Of a DNA stretch of 64,000 nt, positions 36,204 through 45,925 are shown piece by piece. The stretch lies in contig NZ_RJMV01000002.1 in the NCBI RefSeq assembly GCF_003943735.1, positions 94,840 to 158,839 of the forward strand. The letters run 5' to 3'. The position numbers and the translations under genes were made by a program. Source of the DNA: Streptococcus sanguinis. GTDB taxonomy: Bacteria; Bacillota; Bacilli; Lactobacillales; Streptococcaceae. Every line of letters starts with the position of its first letter. Position 1 is the stretch's first letter. The notes below the pieces were generated by a model, which was not told the origin of the DNA, did no database searches, and saw only the letters and a program-made list of their open reading frames with translations.

Positions 36204-36236
36204 AAAACTCTTCTGTAATAGTGCAGAAGAGTTTTT
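36204..36236 (+). terminator. Terminator of galE
   Basis: 12-bp stem 36204-36215 with 36224-36235, T run on the right and A run on the left, so it could work both ways. Confidence 0.9.
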
Positions 36237-36326
36237 CTAGAGAAGAGATATAAGTTTCGTCGGATGAAAAACTTTTCAAAGATTGTCATCAATTGATATG
36301 TTTTTTAATGGGCATGTAATCTGGCC

Positions 36327-36358
36327 TTGATGAGCTGTAATAATAAACATGCTATAAT
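36327..36358 (+). promoter_or_regulatory. Promoter of acyltransferase gene
   Basis: TGCTATAAT extended -10 ending 36358, with TTGATG 20 bases upstream. Start of transcription should fall on or next to the ATG at 36365. Confidence 0.6.
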
Positions 36359-36364
36359 GTCTGC

Positions 36365-37339
36365 ATGAAGACTGAAAACACAACTTTGCACGCTTTCAAG
36401 GCCCTAGCTTGCTTTAGTATTGTTTCCTTACACTTTCTGTTGCCGGGGCAATTTGGCGTTTTTTATCAAATTGTGGCCCGCTTTGCAGTTCCCTTTTTCA
36501 TGATGCTGTCGGGCTATTTTTCCTTTAATATTTCCAGAGATAAGGTCAAGTATCGTCTCAAGCAGATGCTCCTTTTGACAGCTGCCAGTCTGATGTTTTA
36601 CACGATTGTGCATTTTGTCAATCTAGTGCTGACAAGAGAGTTAACAGAAAAGATGGCAGCTATAGACCTGTCTGATTTTGCAGACTTTTTCCTCTTTAAC
36701 AGTCCCAGGGACTTGATTGGCTCGGCTGCTACACCGACCTGGTATCTGCTGGCTATTTCCTATATCTACACGCTTTATCTGGTTTTTTATAAGCATTTTC
36801 ACCGCTTAACTAGCTTTGGTGTGTCTCTGTTCTTGTTGGTTCTGGCCTTTTGTATTGAGTTCAATATTAGTGGCACCCTGTACTATCGAAACTTCCTATT
36901 TATGGGCCTTCCCTTTTTCATTCTAGGGATGCAGTTTGCTAAGCATCGGGATCGGATTTTAGCCTACGACTTGTCTTCGGTGAAAAAATGGACTATTGGC
37001 TTAGGAATAGCAGGCTTGATTTTAATTGAGTACTATTTTATGGGGACGGAGTACGACCTCTATCCCAGCACTCTTTTTTCATCCAGTGCGATTTTCCTCT
37101 ATGCGGTCAGAAATGGGAGCGATATTGACATTCCTGTTTTGAACAATATCGCCAAGAGATACGCGACCATGATTTATATCATTCATCCTTTCATTATCTT
37201 CATTTTCAGGTCGATAATGCCTCGGAATACTATTTATAGTTTTGGCTTTTTTATCATTTTCTTACTGTCTTATTTGCTGAGCATAGCTTTTCAGAAAGCC
37301 ATCAGGCCCAAACTTATCAGTGCACTTCCGGCTCAGTGA
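36365..37339 (+). CDS. Membrane acyltransferase (acyltransferase 3 family)
   Basis: 324 residues, about 10 membrane segments. The N-terminal LHAFKALACFSIVSLHFLLPG with its His, followed by VPFFMMLSGYF, is the acyltransferase-3 pattern. Such enzymes O-acetylate wall or capsular sugars, as WciG does in pneumococcus. The location after cps and galE suggests modification of the same polysaccharide. No Shine-Dalgarno is present before the ATG, and the -10 is only 7 bases upstream. Confidence 0.85.
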   Translation: MKTENTTLHAFKALACFSIVSLHFLLPGQFGVFYQIVARFAVPFFMMLSGYFSFNISRDKVKYRLKQMLLLTAASLMFYTIVHFVNLVLTRELTEKMAAIDLSDFADFFLFNSPRDLIGSAATPTWYLLAISYIYTLYLVFYKHFHRLTSFGVSLFLLVLAFCIEFNISGTLYYRNFLFMGLPFFILGMQFAKHRDRILAYDLSSVKKWTIGLGIAGLILIEYYFMGTEYDLYPSTLFSSSAIFLYAVRNGSDIDIPVLNNIAKRYATMIYIIHPFIIFIFRSIMPRNTIYSFGFFIIFLLSYLLSIAFQKAIRPKLISALPAQ

Positions 37340-37379
37340 TGTAAGCTGTCATAGCTTATCCTCGCTTTGACTCCAAACT

Positions 37380-37409
37380 AAAAGCAACAGATGATTTCTG
37401 TTGCTTTTC
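37380..37409. terminator. Bidirectional terminator between acyltransferase and pseudouridine synthase
   Basis: 11-bp perfect stem 37380-37390 with 37398-37408, T runs on both strands. Serves both convergent genes. Confidence 0.9.
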
Positions 37410-37457
37410 ATGGTTTATCTAGGATAAGGTTACAGTCTATCTCTCAGAGTAGAGCTT

Positions 37458-38330
37458 TTATGATTTCAGACTGCTTAAGACCTTTTCAAAGCTGTCGGAG
37501 CGAGCCTCGACAGTGATTTTTTCTAGCGTAAAAGGGTGGGTGAAGGTCAGGCGATGGGCATGGAGCATAAGCCGTCCCTGAGGCTGCGGATGATAGAGGG
37601 GGTCGCCGACCAGAGGGTGTCCGTGGTGAGCCAGATGGACACGGATCTGATGGGTGCGGCCAGTCTTGAGTTGGCATTTGACCAAGGCAGACTGTCCAAA
37701 TTGCTTGAGCCGAGTCACATGAGTTTCTGCGTAGAGTCCTTTCCGGGGGTCAACCAGCCGTTTCCTGCGGTCATGGCGGTCGCGGCCAATCTTGTCTTTA
37801 TAGATAATCTTTTTGCTTGGGAACTTGCCTTGGACCAGAGCCCAATATTGGCGGCTGATTTCTCGCTTTTCCAGCAGCCGATTGAGGATGGGCAGGACAA
37901 AGGGATTCTTGGCAAAGAGGACGGCACCGCTGGTTTCTTTATCTAGCCGGTGAACGACATAGCAGGTCTCGCCGACATAGGCAGAAACATGATTAAGCAG
38001 GGCTAGTTCCGTTGGTTCATTAGCATGGGTTTTCATACCCTCAGGTTTATTGACGATAATGAGGTGCTGGTCTTGGTAGAGTTCTTCTACGAGTTCGCCA
38101 TTTCCAAGCAAGATTGTCTTTTGAGGATAATCCTCTTCATCAAATATCAGGCGGATATCATCTCCAGGTTTGATTACAGTCTGCCAGTTAATGGCTAGGC
38201 CGTTGACGGACACATGCTTTTTGGTTCGCAGAAAGTGCCGGATTTTTCGTGGAATGAGAAATTGTTCTTCCAGCAGCTCTTTGACTGTCATAGCGGGCAG
38301 TCCATCTGGGATAGTGAGTGTGAATTTCAT
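37458..38330 (-). CDS. RluA-family 23S rRNA pseudouridine synthase
   Basis: 290 residues. An N-terminal S4-like RNA-binding region (VKELLEEQFLIPRKIRHFLRTKKHVSVNG), then the catalytic motif HRLDKETSGAVLFAK with its Asp, and LKTGRTHQIRVHLAHHGHPLVGD. It isomerises uridine to pseudouridine in rRNA (RluD-like). Streptococci have several paralogues, so the exact target is uncertain. Starts divergently from pbp2A. Confidence 0.9.
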   Translation of the reverse strand: MKFTLTIPDGLPAMTVKELLEEQFLIPRKIRHFLRTKKHVSVNGLAINWQTVIKPGDDIRLIFDEEDYPQKTILLGNGELVEELYQDQHLIIVNKPEGMKTHANEPTELALLNHVSAYVGETCYVVHRLDKETSGAVLFAKNPFVLPILNRLLEKREISRQYWALVQGKFPSKKIIYKDKIGRDRHDRRKRLVDPRKGLYAETHVTRLKQFGQSALVKCQLKTGRTHQIRVHLAHHGHPLVGDPLYHPQPQGRLMLHAHRLTFTHPFTLEKITVEARSDSFEKVLSSLKS

Positions 38331-38470
38331 ACATTTATTGTAGCAGAAAGCTTGCTGTTTGGAAATAGGTAGTGTCGGATAAGGCTTGCTGCAGAGGCTT
38401 TTAAAAGGCTATTTAATATACCCTTTTTCTTAAAAATAACTAAAAATCAGACGGGAAATAGGGTACTTTC

Positions 38471-38499
38471 TTGTCTGCACCTAAATAAGGTGATAAAAT
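38471..38499 (+). promoter_or_regulatory. Promoter of pbp2A
   Basis: TTGTCT 38471-38476, 17-base spacer, TGATAAAAT ending 38499. The ATG follows only 7 bases after the -10. Confidence 0.5.
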
Positions 38500-38506
38500 A
38501 AGGTTT

Positions 38507-40735
38507 ATGAAGAATTTAAAAGATTTGTTTGAAAAATTAGTAGATTATTTTACCATACAGAAACCTCAAAAAGAAGCAGCAGAGGAGGTAGAGCTGACAG
38601 AAGAGCAGGCTAAGTCTGGTCTCAGCCGTTCGGGCAAGGCCAAAAAGAAACCTCTCTCTCAGCACCCTATCCGCCGTTTTTGGCGCAGGTTTCATCTGAC
38701 CAAGATATTCCTGATTCTCGGCTTGACCTTTGGTCTTGTAGTCGGTGGCTATCTCTTTTATGTGGCTAAGACGACCAATGTCAAGGATTTGCAGAATGCC
38801 CTCAAAGCTACCACGCTCATCTTTGACAAGGATGGCAATGAAGCAGGGAGCCTGTCTGGTCAGAAAGGAACTTATGTCGAGCTGACTGAGATTAGTCAAG
38901 ACTTGCAAAATGCTGTTATCGCAACAGAGGACCGGACTTTCTATGAGAATGGCGGGATTAACTACAGTCGTTTTATCCTAGCTATCCTGACAGCCGGTCG
39001 CTCGGGTGGGGGTTCTACCATTACCCAGCAGTTGGCCAAGAATGCCTATCTGTCTCAGGACCAGACTATCGAGCGGAAGGCCAAGGAATTTTTCCTGGCT
39101 CTGGAAATCAATAAGAAATACAGCAAGCAGGAAATCCTGACCATGTACCTCAATAACTCCTATTTTGGAAATGGTGTCTGGGGTGTGGAAGATGCCTCTA
39201 AGAAATATTTCGGAGTTTCGGCTAGCCAGCTCAGTCTGGACCAGTCGGCTGTTCTGGCTGGTATGCTCAAGGGACCAGAGATATATAATCCGCTGTATTC
39301 GGTTGAAAATGCGACCAATCGCCGTGATACGGTGCTGCAAAATATGGTTGTTGCAGGTTTCATTGATCAGGGGACGGCCGATCAGGCTGCCGCTGTAGGA
39401 ATCGGTGGTCAGCTGGTTGATGCTTATGCCGGTAAGTCAGAAGACTATCGCTATCCATCCTATTTCGATGCGGTCATCAATGAAGCGGTCAATGACTACG
39501 GCTTAACTGAAGAAGAGATTGTTAATAATGGCTACCGCATTTACACTGAGTTGGATCAGAACTACCAAGCCAGCATGCAGGTTATTTACAGCAATGTCTC
39601 TCTCTTTCCTGTGGCAGAAGATGGCACTATGGCTGAATCAGGCAGTGTTGCTTTGGATCCAAAAACTGGCGGTGTCCGGGCATTAGTTGGACGAGTCAAT
39701 AGTGCAGAAGGTTCGACCTTCAGAAGCTTTAATTATGCAACCCAGTCTTCCCGTAGTCCCGGATCTACTATCAAGCCCTTGGTTGCTTACAGTCCGGCCG
39801 TTGCTGCTGGTTGGCCGACAGATAAGGAGCTGGATAATACCAGAACCACCTTTGGCGACTATACCATCAACAACTACGGCAATATCCAAAGCTCCCCTAA
39901 AGTTCCGATGTATCAAGCCTTGGCAGAATCTCTGAACATTCCAGCTGTTTCAACTGTAGACGAGCTAGGTATTAATAAGGCCTTTGAGTACGGGAAAAAG
40001 TTTGGTTTGAATATGGACAAGGTTGATAAGACTTTGGGAGTAGCCCTAGGAAGCGGAGTTACAACCAATCCAATGCAGATGGCTCAGGCCTACTCAGTCT
40101 TTGCCAACGGCGGGGTGATGAATGATGCCCATCTCATTACAAAAATTGAAAATGCCAGTGGTCAGGTCGTCAAGACCCATCGCCAAACCTCTACTCGGGT
40201 CCTTAATAGCTCAACAACGGATAAGATGAACAGCATGATGCTGGGGACCTTCTCGAACGGTACAGGTATCTATGCGGCTCCGTATGGCTATACTATGGCT
40301 GGTAAGACCGGTACGACTGAAACGGACTTTAACCCAGATCTATCTGGTGACCAATGGGTTATTGGTTATACACCAGATGTGGTTATCAGCCAGTGGTTAG
40401 GTTTTCCAAAAACTGATGAAACACACTATCTAACTGGGACCAGTGCTAATGAAGCCTCGGCGGTTTTCCGAAATGTTGCTAATAGCATCCTGCCATATAC
40501 AGAAGGAACTTCCTTTGAAGGGCAGAAGAATGCCTATGCTGCCAACGGTATTGCCCCTGTGGACACCTATGGTACGGAGGAAACGGGTACTACAACTGAA
40601 AACAAAGACTTCCTGCAGGACGTTCAGGATCGAGCTCAAAATCTGGTGGATGAAGCCAAGAAAGCCATTGATGACACTGGTATTCCTGAGAAGGCGAAAA
40701 ATCTCTGGGATACTGTTACCAGTTGGTTTCAATAG
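38507..40735 (+). CDS. pbp2A: Penicillin-binding protein 2A (class A)
   Basis: 742 residues. One membrane anchor near 67-88, the GT51 transglycosylase domain with [25 protein letters not shown] and [15 protein letters not shown], then the transpeptidase domain with active Ser in [12 protein letters not shown] in AESLNIPAV and KTGT in [10 protein letters not shown]. It polymerises and cross-links peptidoglycan. Order pbp2A-rpmG-secE-nusG is conserved in streptococci. The short Asp/Glu/Lys C-tail is normal for the family. Confidence 0.97.
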   Translation: MKNLKDLFEKLVDYFTIQKPQKEAAEEVELTEEQAKSGLSRSGKAKKKPLSQHPIRRFWRRFHLTKIFLILGLTFGLVVGGYLFYVAKTTNVKDLQNALKATTLIFDKDGNEAGSLSGQKGTYVELTEISQDLQNAVIATEDRTFYENGGINYSRFILAILTAGRSGGGSTITQQLAKNAYLSQDQTIERKAKEFFLALEINKKYSKQEILTMYLNNSYFGNGVWGVEDASKKYFGVSASQLSLDQSAVLAGMLKGPEIYNPLYSVENATNRRDTVLQNMVVAGFIDQGTADQAAAVGIGGQLVDAYAGKSEDYRYPSYFDAVINEAVNDYGLTEEEIVNNGYRIYTELDQNYQASMQVIYSNVSLFPVAEDGTMAESGSVALDPKTGGVRALVGRVNSAEGSTFRSFNYATQSSRSPGSTIKPLVAYSPAVAAGWPTDKELDNTRTTFGDYTINNYGNIQSSPKVPMYQALAESLNIPAVSTVDELGINKAFEYGKKFGLNMDKVDKTLGVALGSGVTTNPMQMAQAYSVFANGGVMNDAHLITKIENASGQVVKTHRQTSTRVLNSSTTDKMNSMMLGTFSNGTGIYAAPYGYTMAGKTGTTETDFNPDLSGDQWVIGYTPDVVISQWLGFPKTDETHYLTGTSANEASAVFRNVANSILPYTEGTSFEGQKNAYAANGIAPVDTYGTEETGTTTENKDFLQDVQDRAQNLVDEAKKAIDDTGIPEKAKNLWDTVTSWFQ

Positions 40736-40803
40736 GATTTAAAAGAGCTGAACGGCTTGTCAAAAGTATAGAATCCTGCTATAATAAGAAAGATGGAGGC
40801 GTT

Positions 40804-40956
40804 ATGGCATTAAAAAAAGCGAGTCTAGCGTGTACAATCTGTGGTTCTAGGAACTACTCGGTTAAGCTCAGTAGCACTCCAAAACCAACGCGTTTAGAAG
40901 TTAATAAATTTTGTAAGCATTGCAGTAAATACACCCTGCATAAAGAAACTAGATAG
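40804..40956 (+). CDS. rpmG: 50S ribosomal protein L33
   Basis: 50 residues from the ATG at 40804 (GGAGGCGTT before it); a longer frame from 40723 is spurious. Zinc-binding Cys pairs are present (CTICGSRNY ... CKHCSKYT), so this is the C+ form of L33. Followed 9 bases later by secE. Confidence 0.95.
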   Translation: MALKKASLACTICGSRNYSVKLSSTPKPTRLEVNKFCKHCSKYTLHKETR

Positions 40957-40965
40957 GAGATTGTT

Positions 40966-41145
40966 GTGAAATTCTTTAAAGACGTTTTTAAATTATTGAA
41001 AGATACAACTTGGCCTACCCGAAAAGAAAGATGGACAGATTTTATCTCTGTCATGGAATACACTGCATTCTTTGTGGTAATCATCTATATCTTTGACAAA
41101 GTAGTGGCAAGCGGTCTTTTCCAGATTCTGAATATTTTCTCTTAA
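40966..41145 (+). CDS. secE: Preprotein translocase subunit SecE
   Basis: 59 residues with a GTG start at 40966, preceded by AGGAGA. Sequence MKFFKDVFKLLKDTTWPTRK contains the conserved amphipathic helix (TTWPTRKE), followed by a single membrane segment (about 33-57). Part of SecYEG. Its place between rpmG and nusG is the conserved order. Confidence 0.95.
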   Translation: MKFFKDVFKLLKDTTWPTRKERWTDFISVMEYTAFFVVIIYIFDKVVASGLFQILNIFS

Positions 41146-41190
41146 TGATTTAAGTAGAAATAAAAAAGTCTACAACAGGCATATTATTCA

Positions 41191-41223
41191 AAGTCCCACC
41201 TATTGTGAGTAGGTGGGGCTTTT
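41191..41223 (+). terminator. Terminator after secE
   Basis: 12-bp stem 41191-41202 with 41210-41221 (one G-U pair) plus T run. Separates secE from nusG. The 333-base gap 41146-41478 holds this, the nusG promoter and its leader, and nothing else I can name. Confidence 0.85.
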
Positions 41224-41395
41224 GACGTATGCACTTATTTATGCGCTGACAATTTCAGTCAGCTTCAAAAAATCAAATCTATCTATAATTCATCGTTTGA
41301 AATAAAAATTTCTCATACTAGACAATACAGATTCAAGAATTTTTGGGCAGAATTGCAAGGCTTTGATTTGTCAGGAAAATAGTTATTAAATTCCT

Positions 41396-41422
41396 TTGCA
41401 TTTGAGGAAATTATGGTATAAT
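41396..41422 (+). promoter_or_regulatory. Promoter of nusG
   Basis: TTGCAT 41396-41401, 15-base spacer, TGGTATAAT extended -10 ending 41422. Confidence 0.65.
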
Positions 41423-41440
41423 AGGGCTAGAAAGAAGCAG

Positions 41441-41458
41441 AAGCCCATAGGCTTTTTT
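41441..41458 (+). terminator. Small hairpin in nusG leader
   Basis: 5-bp stem AAGCC/GGCTT with a 4-base loop and a run of six T, between the nusG promoter and its Shine-Dalgarno (AGGAAAGGA). Possible attenuator. Confidence 0.45.
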
Positions 41459-41478
41459 ATTTAGGAAAGGATGAACTC

Positions 41479-42015
41479 ATGGACAGTTTTGACAAAGGTT
41501 GGTTTGTACTGCAGACCTACTCAGGCTATGAAAACAAGGTAAAAGAAAATCTTTTGCAGCGCGCTCAGACTTATAATATGCTGGAAAATATCTTGCGCGT
41601 GGAAATCCCTACTCAGACCGTGCAAGTAGAGAAAAATGGCAAGACCAAGGAAATCGAAGAAAATCGCTTCCCTGGTTATGTTTTGGTAGAAATGGTAATG
41701 ACAGATGAAGCTTGGTTTGTCGTACGGAATACTCCAAATGTAACAGGGTTTGTCGGTTCACACGGGAACCGCTCTAAACCAACGCCACTCTTGGAAGAAG
41801 AAATTCGCAACATTCTCATCTCTATGGGTCAAACAGTGCAGGAATTTGACTTGGATGTCAAGGTTGGGGATACCGTTCGTATCATTGATGGTGCCTTTAC
41901 TGACTATACAGGTAAGATTACGGAAATTGATAATAACAAGGTCAAGATGATTATTTCCATGTTTGGCAATGACACCGTGGCTGAAGTTAATCTTAGCCAG
42001 ATTGCAGAGCTTTAA
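41479..42015 (+). CDS. nusG: Transcription termination/antitermination protein NusG
   Basis: 178 residues. NGN domain (WFVLQTYSGYENKVKENLLQRA, FPGYVLVEMVMTDEAWFVVRNTPNVTGFVG) and C-terminal KOW domain (VGDTVRIIDGAFTDYTGKI). It binds RNA polymerase and couples it to ribosomes or termination factors. Monocistronic here, with its own promoter. Confidence 0.97.
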   Translation: MDSFDKGWFVLQTYSGYENKVKENLLQRAQTYNMLENILRVEIPTQTVQVEKNGKTKEIEENRFPGYVLVEMVMTDEAWFVVRNTPNVTGFVGSHGNRSKPTPLLEEEIRNILISMGQTVQEFDLDVKVGDTVRIIDGAFTDYTGKITEIDNNKVKMIISMFGNDTVAEVNLSQIAEL

Positions 42016-42044
42016 TCGACGAAGCCGCTATCCTTGTCAAAAAT

Positions 42045-42076
42045 AAAATCCAAGACTGAAAAGGTCTTGGATTTTT
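42045..42076. terminator. Terminator shared by nusG and the convergent lipoprotein gene
   Basis: 12-bp perfect stem 42045-42056 with 42064-42075 and a T run on the plus strand; A run on the left gives function in the other direction too. Confidence 0.9.
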
Positions 42077-42100
42077 GTGTTTTTGGAGCCAATTGTAAGA

Positions 42101-42865
42101 TTACTTATCCTTAATGACAGAGTCAATAATGTCTTTGGTTTGTTTCATTTGAGAGGTAGACATTACCCCAACGATTTGATTGTTCTGGGTAGAGAAACTA
42201 AACTGTTCGTCATTGGAATTTTTATAGACAAAGGTTGTATCGCGCTCTGAACGTATAATCATTTCCGGACGACCAAGCTTGTCGAAAGCTGTCTTGGGAG
42301 TGTCGGATGTGGTGATGCTAGAGTAACTGCTTTTGGCTGGCTGAGCGTCTTTTAGGCTAAAACTCAAATTCGTCAGTACATTATTGGTAAAGTAGCACAT
42401 AATGTCTCCGTTGTCTGTGTGCCAGATGTTAACAGAGTTGCCAGGGTCATTCTCATCAGTGCTGAATGTAGGTTGGCCTAGAGCCGCTATTACCTCATCG
42501 TAAGACGTTTTAGGTTTGTCACCATTGATATCCTCTCCGTTTACCTGAATGACAAAGCCAGTGGAAATATGGAAATTTCTTATTTTCTCTAGTTCAGGAA
42601 TAGAAGCTGCATCTGGTATGTATTGTAGTGCAGAAGCATCATCTGGATCAAAGGTAGCACGTTTCTGAAATACCTCATCACTACTTTCATAGGTGCTAGA
42701 GCTACTGCTAGATGATTTGCTGGATGTTTCCTTAGAGGATGAACTTTTCGAAGCTTTGAGGGAGCTAGGCGTCTTTTTTCTTTGCTGCGTCTGCTTGGCA
42801 GGCATGCAGGCTGAGAGAGCTAGCAGAGAGAGAAGGCTGAGGGCATAGAAGCTGACTTTTTTCAT
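42101..42865 (-). CDS. Ser-rich lipoprotein, unknown function
   Basis: 254 residues from the ATG at 42865 (AAAGGAAAAAAG upstream on the minus strand; a TTG two codons earlier is unlikely). Lipobox LSAC, a long Ser/Lys linker (about 25-65), then two repeats of a SmpA/OmlA-like pattern: SYDEVIAALGQPTFSTDEND and TPKTAFDKLGRPEMIIRSERD, each followed by beta strands. The family is not firmly recognised; such repeats occur in small surface lipoproteins of streptococci. Confidence 0.8.
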   Translation of the reverse strand: MKKVSFYALSLLSLLALSACMPAKQTQQRKKTPSSLKASKSSSSKETSSKSSSSSSSTYESSDEVFQKRATFDPDDASALQYIPDAASIPELEKIRNFHISTGFVIQVNGEDINGDKPKTSYDEVIAALGQPTFSTDENDPGNSVNIWHTDNGDIMCYFTNNVLTNLSFSLKDAQPAKSSYSSITTSDTPKTAFDKLGRPEMIIRSERDTTFVYKNSNDEQFSFSTQNNQIVGVMSTSQMKQTKDIIDSVIKDK

Positions 42866-42954
42866 AATCAATCTTTTTTCCTTTCGCTGATGATGAATGA
42901 TATTTTTATAATATTATATCAGCAAAATTTGCTAGAAACAATAGGAAATGAAAT

Positions 42955-42977
42955 TAAAAAAGCCCTTTGGTGGGCTT
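42955..42977 (-). terminator. Terminator of tRNA-Cys
   Basis: AGCCC/GGGCT stem (42961-42965 with 42972-42976), and on the minus strand a T run follows. Confidence 0.75.
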
Positions 42978-42995
42978 CTAGAAATATATTTATGA

Positions 42996-43066
42996 AGGCG
43001 GTAGACGGATTTGAACCGACGATCAAGCTTTTGCAGAGCCGTGCCTTACCACTTGGCTATACCGCC
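42996..43066 (-). tRNA. tRNA-Cys (GCA)
   Basis: 71-nt cloverleaf read on the minus strand. The acceptor stem GGCGGTA pairs with TACCGCC, the discriminator base is T (U), the anticodon loop contains GCA, and the T-loop is GGTTCAAAT. CCA is not encoded. A single, isolated tRNA gene. Confidence 0.95.
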
Positions 43067-43224
43067 GCAACTCTTATTATTCTATCGTAAATACTTGCTT
43101 TCGTCAAGAGGCTTTCATAGTCAAAGCAGAAAATGTTAGACGCTGCCATTCTGAACGCTTCGGGAACAAATGTTCTGCTGAGAAGTGGAAATCGTACTTA
43201 GTGGCAGAAAATCTGGCAAACACC

Positions 43225-43253
43225 TTGTCAAAGAGTAGCGCTTTTGTTATAAT
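43225..43253 (+). promoter_or_regulatory. Promoter of rpsB
   Basis: TTGTCA 43225-43230, 17-base spacer, TGTTATAAT extended -10 ending 43253. Confidence 0.85.
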
Positions 43254-43259
43254 AGGGGA

Positions 43260-43372
43260 TGCCGTATAAATGGCAAAATACTCATTTTAGATGAATTGTG
43301 GGACTGTTGCCCTTGGGTGGTTCTGCGAGCTGAAATCTAAAAGAGGAAAAAAACAAAAAGGAGAATTTACTC
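43260..43372 (+). promoter_or_regulatory. Structured rpsB 5' leader
   Basis: About 110 bases of untranslated leader. A TGCC/GGCA hairpin opens it (43259-43274), and an 8-bp helix (43285-43292 with 43335-43342) encloses a GC-richer loop ending just before the AAAAGGAG of rpsB. This is the layout of an autoregulatory S2 leader, but I cannot confirm a known RNA family. Confidence 0.45.
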
Positions 43373-44155
43373 ATGGCAGTAATTTCAATGAAACAACTTC
43401 TTGAGGCTGGTGTTCACTTTGGTCACCAAACTCGTCGCTGGAACCCTAAGATGGCTAAGTACATCTTCACTGAGCGTAATGGTATCCACGTAATCGACTT
43501 GCAGCAAACTGTAAAGTATGCTGACCAAGCTTACGACTTTATGCGTGATGCTGCTGCTAACGATGCAGTTATCCTCTTCGTTGGTACTAAGAAGCAAGCT
43601 GCAGACGCTGTCAAAGAAGAAGCAGAACGTTCAGGTCAATACTTCATCAACCACCGTTGGTTGGGTGGAACTCTTACAAACTGGTCTACTATCCAAAAAC
43701 GTGTAGCTCGTTTGAAAGAAATCAAACGCATGGAAGAAGACGGAACTTTCGAAGTTCTTCCTAAGAAAGAAGTCGCTCTTCTCAACAAACAACGCGCTCG
43801 TCTTGAAAAATTCTTGGGCGGTATCGAAGATATGCCTCGCATCCCAGATGTGATGTACGTAGTTGACCCTCATAAAGAGCAAATCGCTGTTAAGGAAGCT
43901 AAGAAATTAGGTATCCCAGTGGTTGCCATGGTTGATACTAACACTGATCCTGATGATATCGATGTTATCATCCCAGCGAACGACGATGCAATCCGTGCAG
44001 TTAAATTGATCACTGCGAAAATGGCTGATGCTGTTATCGAAGGCCGTCAAGGTGAAGATAGCGTTGAATCAGTAGAAGCAGAATTGGCTGCAACTGAAAC
44101 TCAAGCAGATTCTATCGAAGAAATTGTTGAAGTTGTTGAAGGTTCAAACGAATAA
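43373..44155 (+). CDS. rpsB: 30S ribosomal protein S2
   Basis: 260 residues, full length: [33 protein letters not shown] and [12 protein letters not shown] are S2 signatures. Strong AAAGGAG. Codon use is highly optimised, unlike the neighbouring lipoprotein gene. Forms an operon with tsf, with a hairpin between the two. Confidence 0.99.
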   Translation: MAVISMKQLLEAGVHFGHQTRRWNPKMAKYIFTERNGIHVIDLQQTVKYADQAYDFMRDAAANDAVILFVGTKKQAADAVKEEAERSGQYFINHRWLGGTLTNWSTIQKRVARLKEIKRMEEDGTFEVLPKKEVALLNKQRARLEKFLGGIEDMPRIPDVMYVVDPHKEQIAVKEAKKLGIPVVAMVDTNTDPDDIDVIIPANDDAIRAVKLITAKMADAVIEGRQGEDSVESVEAELAATETQADSIEEIVEVVEGSNE

Positions 44156-44169
44156 TCAGTAAACTAACC

Positions 44170-44200
44170 TAAAGGGGCGGGGCTCAGCCCAGCTCCTTTA
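44170..44200 (+). terminator. Hairpin between rpsB and tsf
   Basis: 9-bp stem TAAAGGGGC/GCTCCTTTA (one G-U pair) with an inner GGGCT/AGCCC, followed only by TTTAC. Probably a partial terminator or processing site that sets the rpsB:tsf ratio. Confidence 0.5.
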
Positions 44201-44227
44201 TTTACATTAAAAAATAGGAGAAGAAAA

Positions 44228-45271
44228 ATGGCAGAAATTACAGCTAAGCTTGTCAAAGAATTGCGTGAAAAATCTGGTGCTGGTGTCATGGACGCTAAGA
44301 AAGCACTTGTTGAAACTGATGGTGACATCGAAAAAGCGATTGAATTGCTTCGCGAAAAAGGGATGGCAAAAGCAGCTAAGAAAGCTGACCGTGTTGCCGC
44401 TGAAGGTCTGACAGGCGTTTACGTAAACGGTAATGTTGCCGCTGTTGTTGAAGTGAATGCTGAAACTGACTTCGTTGCGAAAAATGCTCAATTTGTTGAC
44501 TTGGTAAATGCAACTGCGAAAGTAATCGCTGAAGGCAAACCAGCTAATAACGAAGAAGCACTTGCTTTGACAATGCCTTCAGGTGAAACTCTTGAAGCTG
44601 CATACGTATCTGCAACTGCAACTATCGGAGAAAAGATCTCTTTCCGTCGCTTTGCTTTGATTGAAAAGACAGATGCTCAACACTTCGGTGCTTACCAACA
44701 CAACGGTGGCCGTATCGGAGTTATCTCAGTTATTGACGGTGGAGACGATGCTCTTGCTAAGCAAATCTCTATGCATATCGCTGCGATGAAACCAACTGTT
44801 CTTTCATACAAAGAATTGGATGAGCAATTTGTTAAAGATGAATTGGCACAATTGAACCACGTCATCGACCAAGACAACGAAAGCCGTGCAATGGTTGGTA
44901 AACCAGCTCTTCCACACTTGAAATACGGTTCTAAAGCTCAATTGACTGATGCAGTTGTTGCTCAAGCTGAAGAAGACATCAAGGCTGAGTTGGCTGCAGA
45001 AGGCAAACCTGAAAAGATTTGGGACAAGATCATCCCAGGTAAAATGGATCGCTTCATGCTTGACAACACTAAAGTTGACCAAGCTTACACACTTCTTGCA
45101 CAAGTATACATCATGGATGACAGCAAGACAGTTGAAGCTTACCTTGAATCAGTAAATGCTTCAGTAGTTGAGTTCGCTCGCTTTGAAGTTGGTGAAGGTA
45201 TCGAAAAAGCTGCTAACGACTTTGAAAACGAAGTAGCTGCAACAATGGCTGCTGCTCTTGGTCAGAACTAA
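44228..45271 (+). CDS. tsf: Elongation factor Ts
   Basis: 347 residues. N-terminal UBA-like domain ([24 protein letters not shown]), the core EF-Tu-contacting motif [16 protein letters not shown], and the C-terminal dimerisation domain. It recharges EF-Tu with GTP. Longer than the E. coli protein, as normal for streptococci. AGGAGAAG precedes the ATG. Confidence 0.99.
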   Translation: MAEITAKLVKELREKSGAGVMDAKKALVETDGDIEKAIELLREKGMAKAAKKADRVAAEGLTGVYVNGNVAAVVEVNAETDFVAKNAQFVDLVNATAKVIAEGKPANNEEALALTMPSGETLEAAYVSATATIGEKISFRRFALIEKTDAQHFGAYQHNGGRIGVISVIDGGDDALAKQISMHIAAMKPTVLSYKELDEQFVKDELAQLNHVIDQDNESRAMVGKPALPHLKYGSKAQLTDAVVAQAEEDIKAELAAEGKPEKIWDKIIPGKMDRFMLDNTKVDQAYTLLAQVYIMDDSKTVEAYLESVNASVVEFARFEVGEGIEKAANDFENEVAATMAAALGQN

Positions 45272-45299
45272 TCGTTTTTGGCTTTGTAAATAGAACAAT

Positions 45300-45330
45300 A
45301 AAAGGTCTGAGATTTTTTCTCAGACCTTTT
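45300..45330. terminator. Bidirectional terminator after tsf
   Basis: 13-bp perfect stem 45300-45312 with 45318-45330 and T runs both ways; serves tsf and the convergent membrane-protein gene. Confidence 0.92.
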
Positions 45331-45375
45331 CATTTGTAGCATTTTGAAACATCAAGTTTAGAATGGTGAGCAGCA

Positions 45376-45726
45376 TCACTTAGCTGCTTTTTCTCTTTCT
45401 TCCTTATGAGCAATCAAGCCATTGGTAAAAATCAAGACTACCAATATGAAGAGAAGAGCTGTGGTTTGGGGGTAAGTTAGGCTAAACTGGTAGACTTTGG
45501 TAATAAACAAAAGGGGCAGAGTAACCACCATCATAATCAGAAAGCTATACCATTTGACTCGGTTGCTGACCAGCTCCTGTTCGAAGAGCAGGGGAGCATA
45601 AAGACAGGCGATGAGAGCTCCGACAGGAATATCAACATAGTCAGCAGAAAAGATGGTGAAAATACTCAGAGCTGCAAAGAGCCATTTAAGTACATGACGA
45701 GAATAGTTGAGCCAATCCATTTTCAT
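45376..45726 (-). CDS. Small hydrophobic membrane protein, unknown function
   Basis: 116 residues from the ATG at 45726, which follows a strong AAGGAGG; a longer frame to 45864 extends past the likely promoter and is rejected. Four hydrophobic segments (about 13-30, 31-47, 58-78, 84-105) and a charged tail HKEEREKAAK. No recognised family. A TATAAT-type -10 lies at 45805-45810 on the minus strand. Confidence 0.75.
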   Translation of the reverse strand: MKMDWLNYSRHVLKWLFAALSIFTIFSADYVDIPVGALIACLYAPLLFEQELVSNRVKWYSFLIMMVVTLPLLFITKVYQFSLTYPQTTALLFILVVLIFTNGLIAHKEEREKAAK

Positions 45727-45925
45727 AGGATTATCCTCCTTGTTTAGATGATCGTTGGCAGGCAGGAGTTTCTGTCTGTCTTTTCCTTGTGGATTTCCAC
45801 CTATATTATAACGCTTTAAAAGCAAAAAGCAAGCGGTTACACAAGCCTGACAAAGCTTTTTCACTAGTTTGAATTGTCAGACCTTTCAGTCATCCCTTTT
45901 TCTTTTAAAATAGAGATTTTTCCGG

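Noticed and set aside
45727..45864. N-terminal extension of the small membrane protein at 45376
   Set aside because: It reads through the likely promoter and AAGGAGG; the ATG at 45726 is better.
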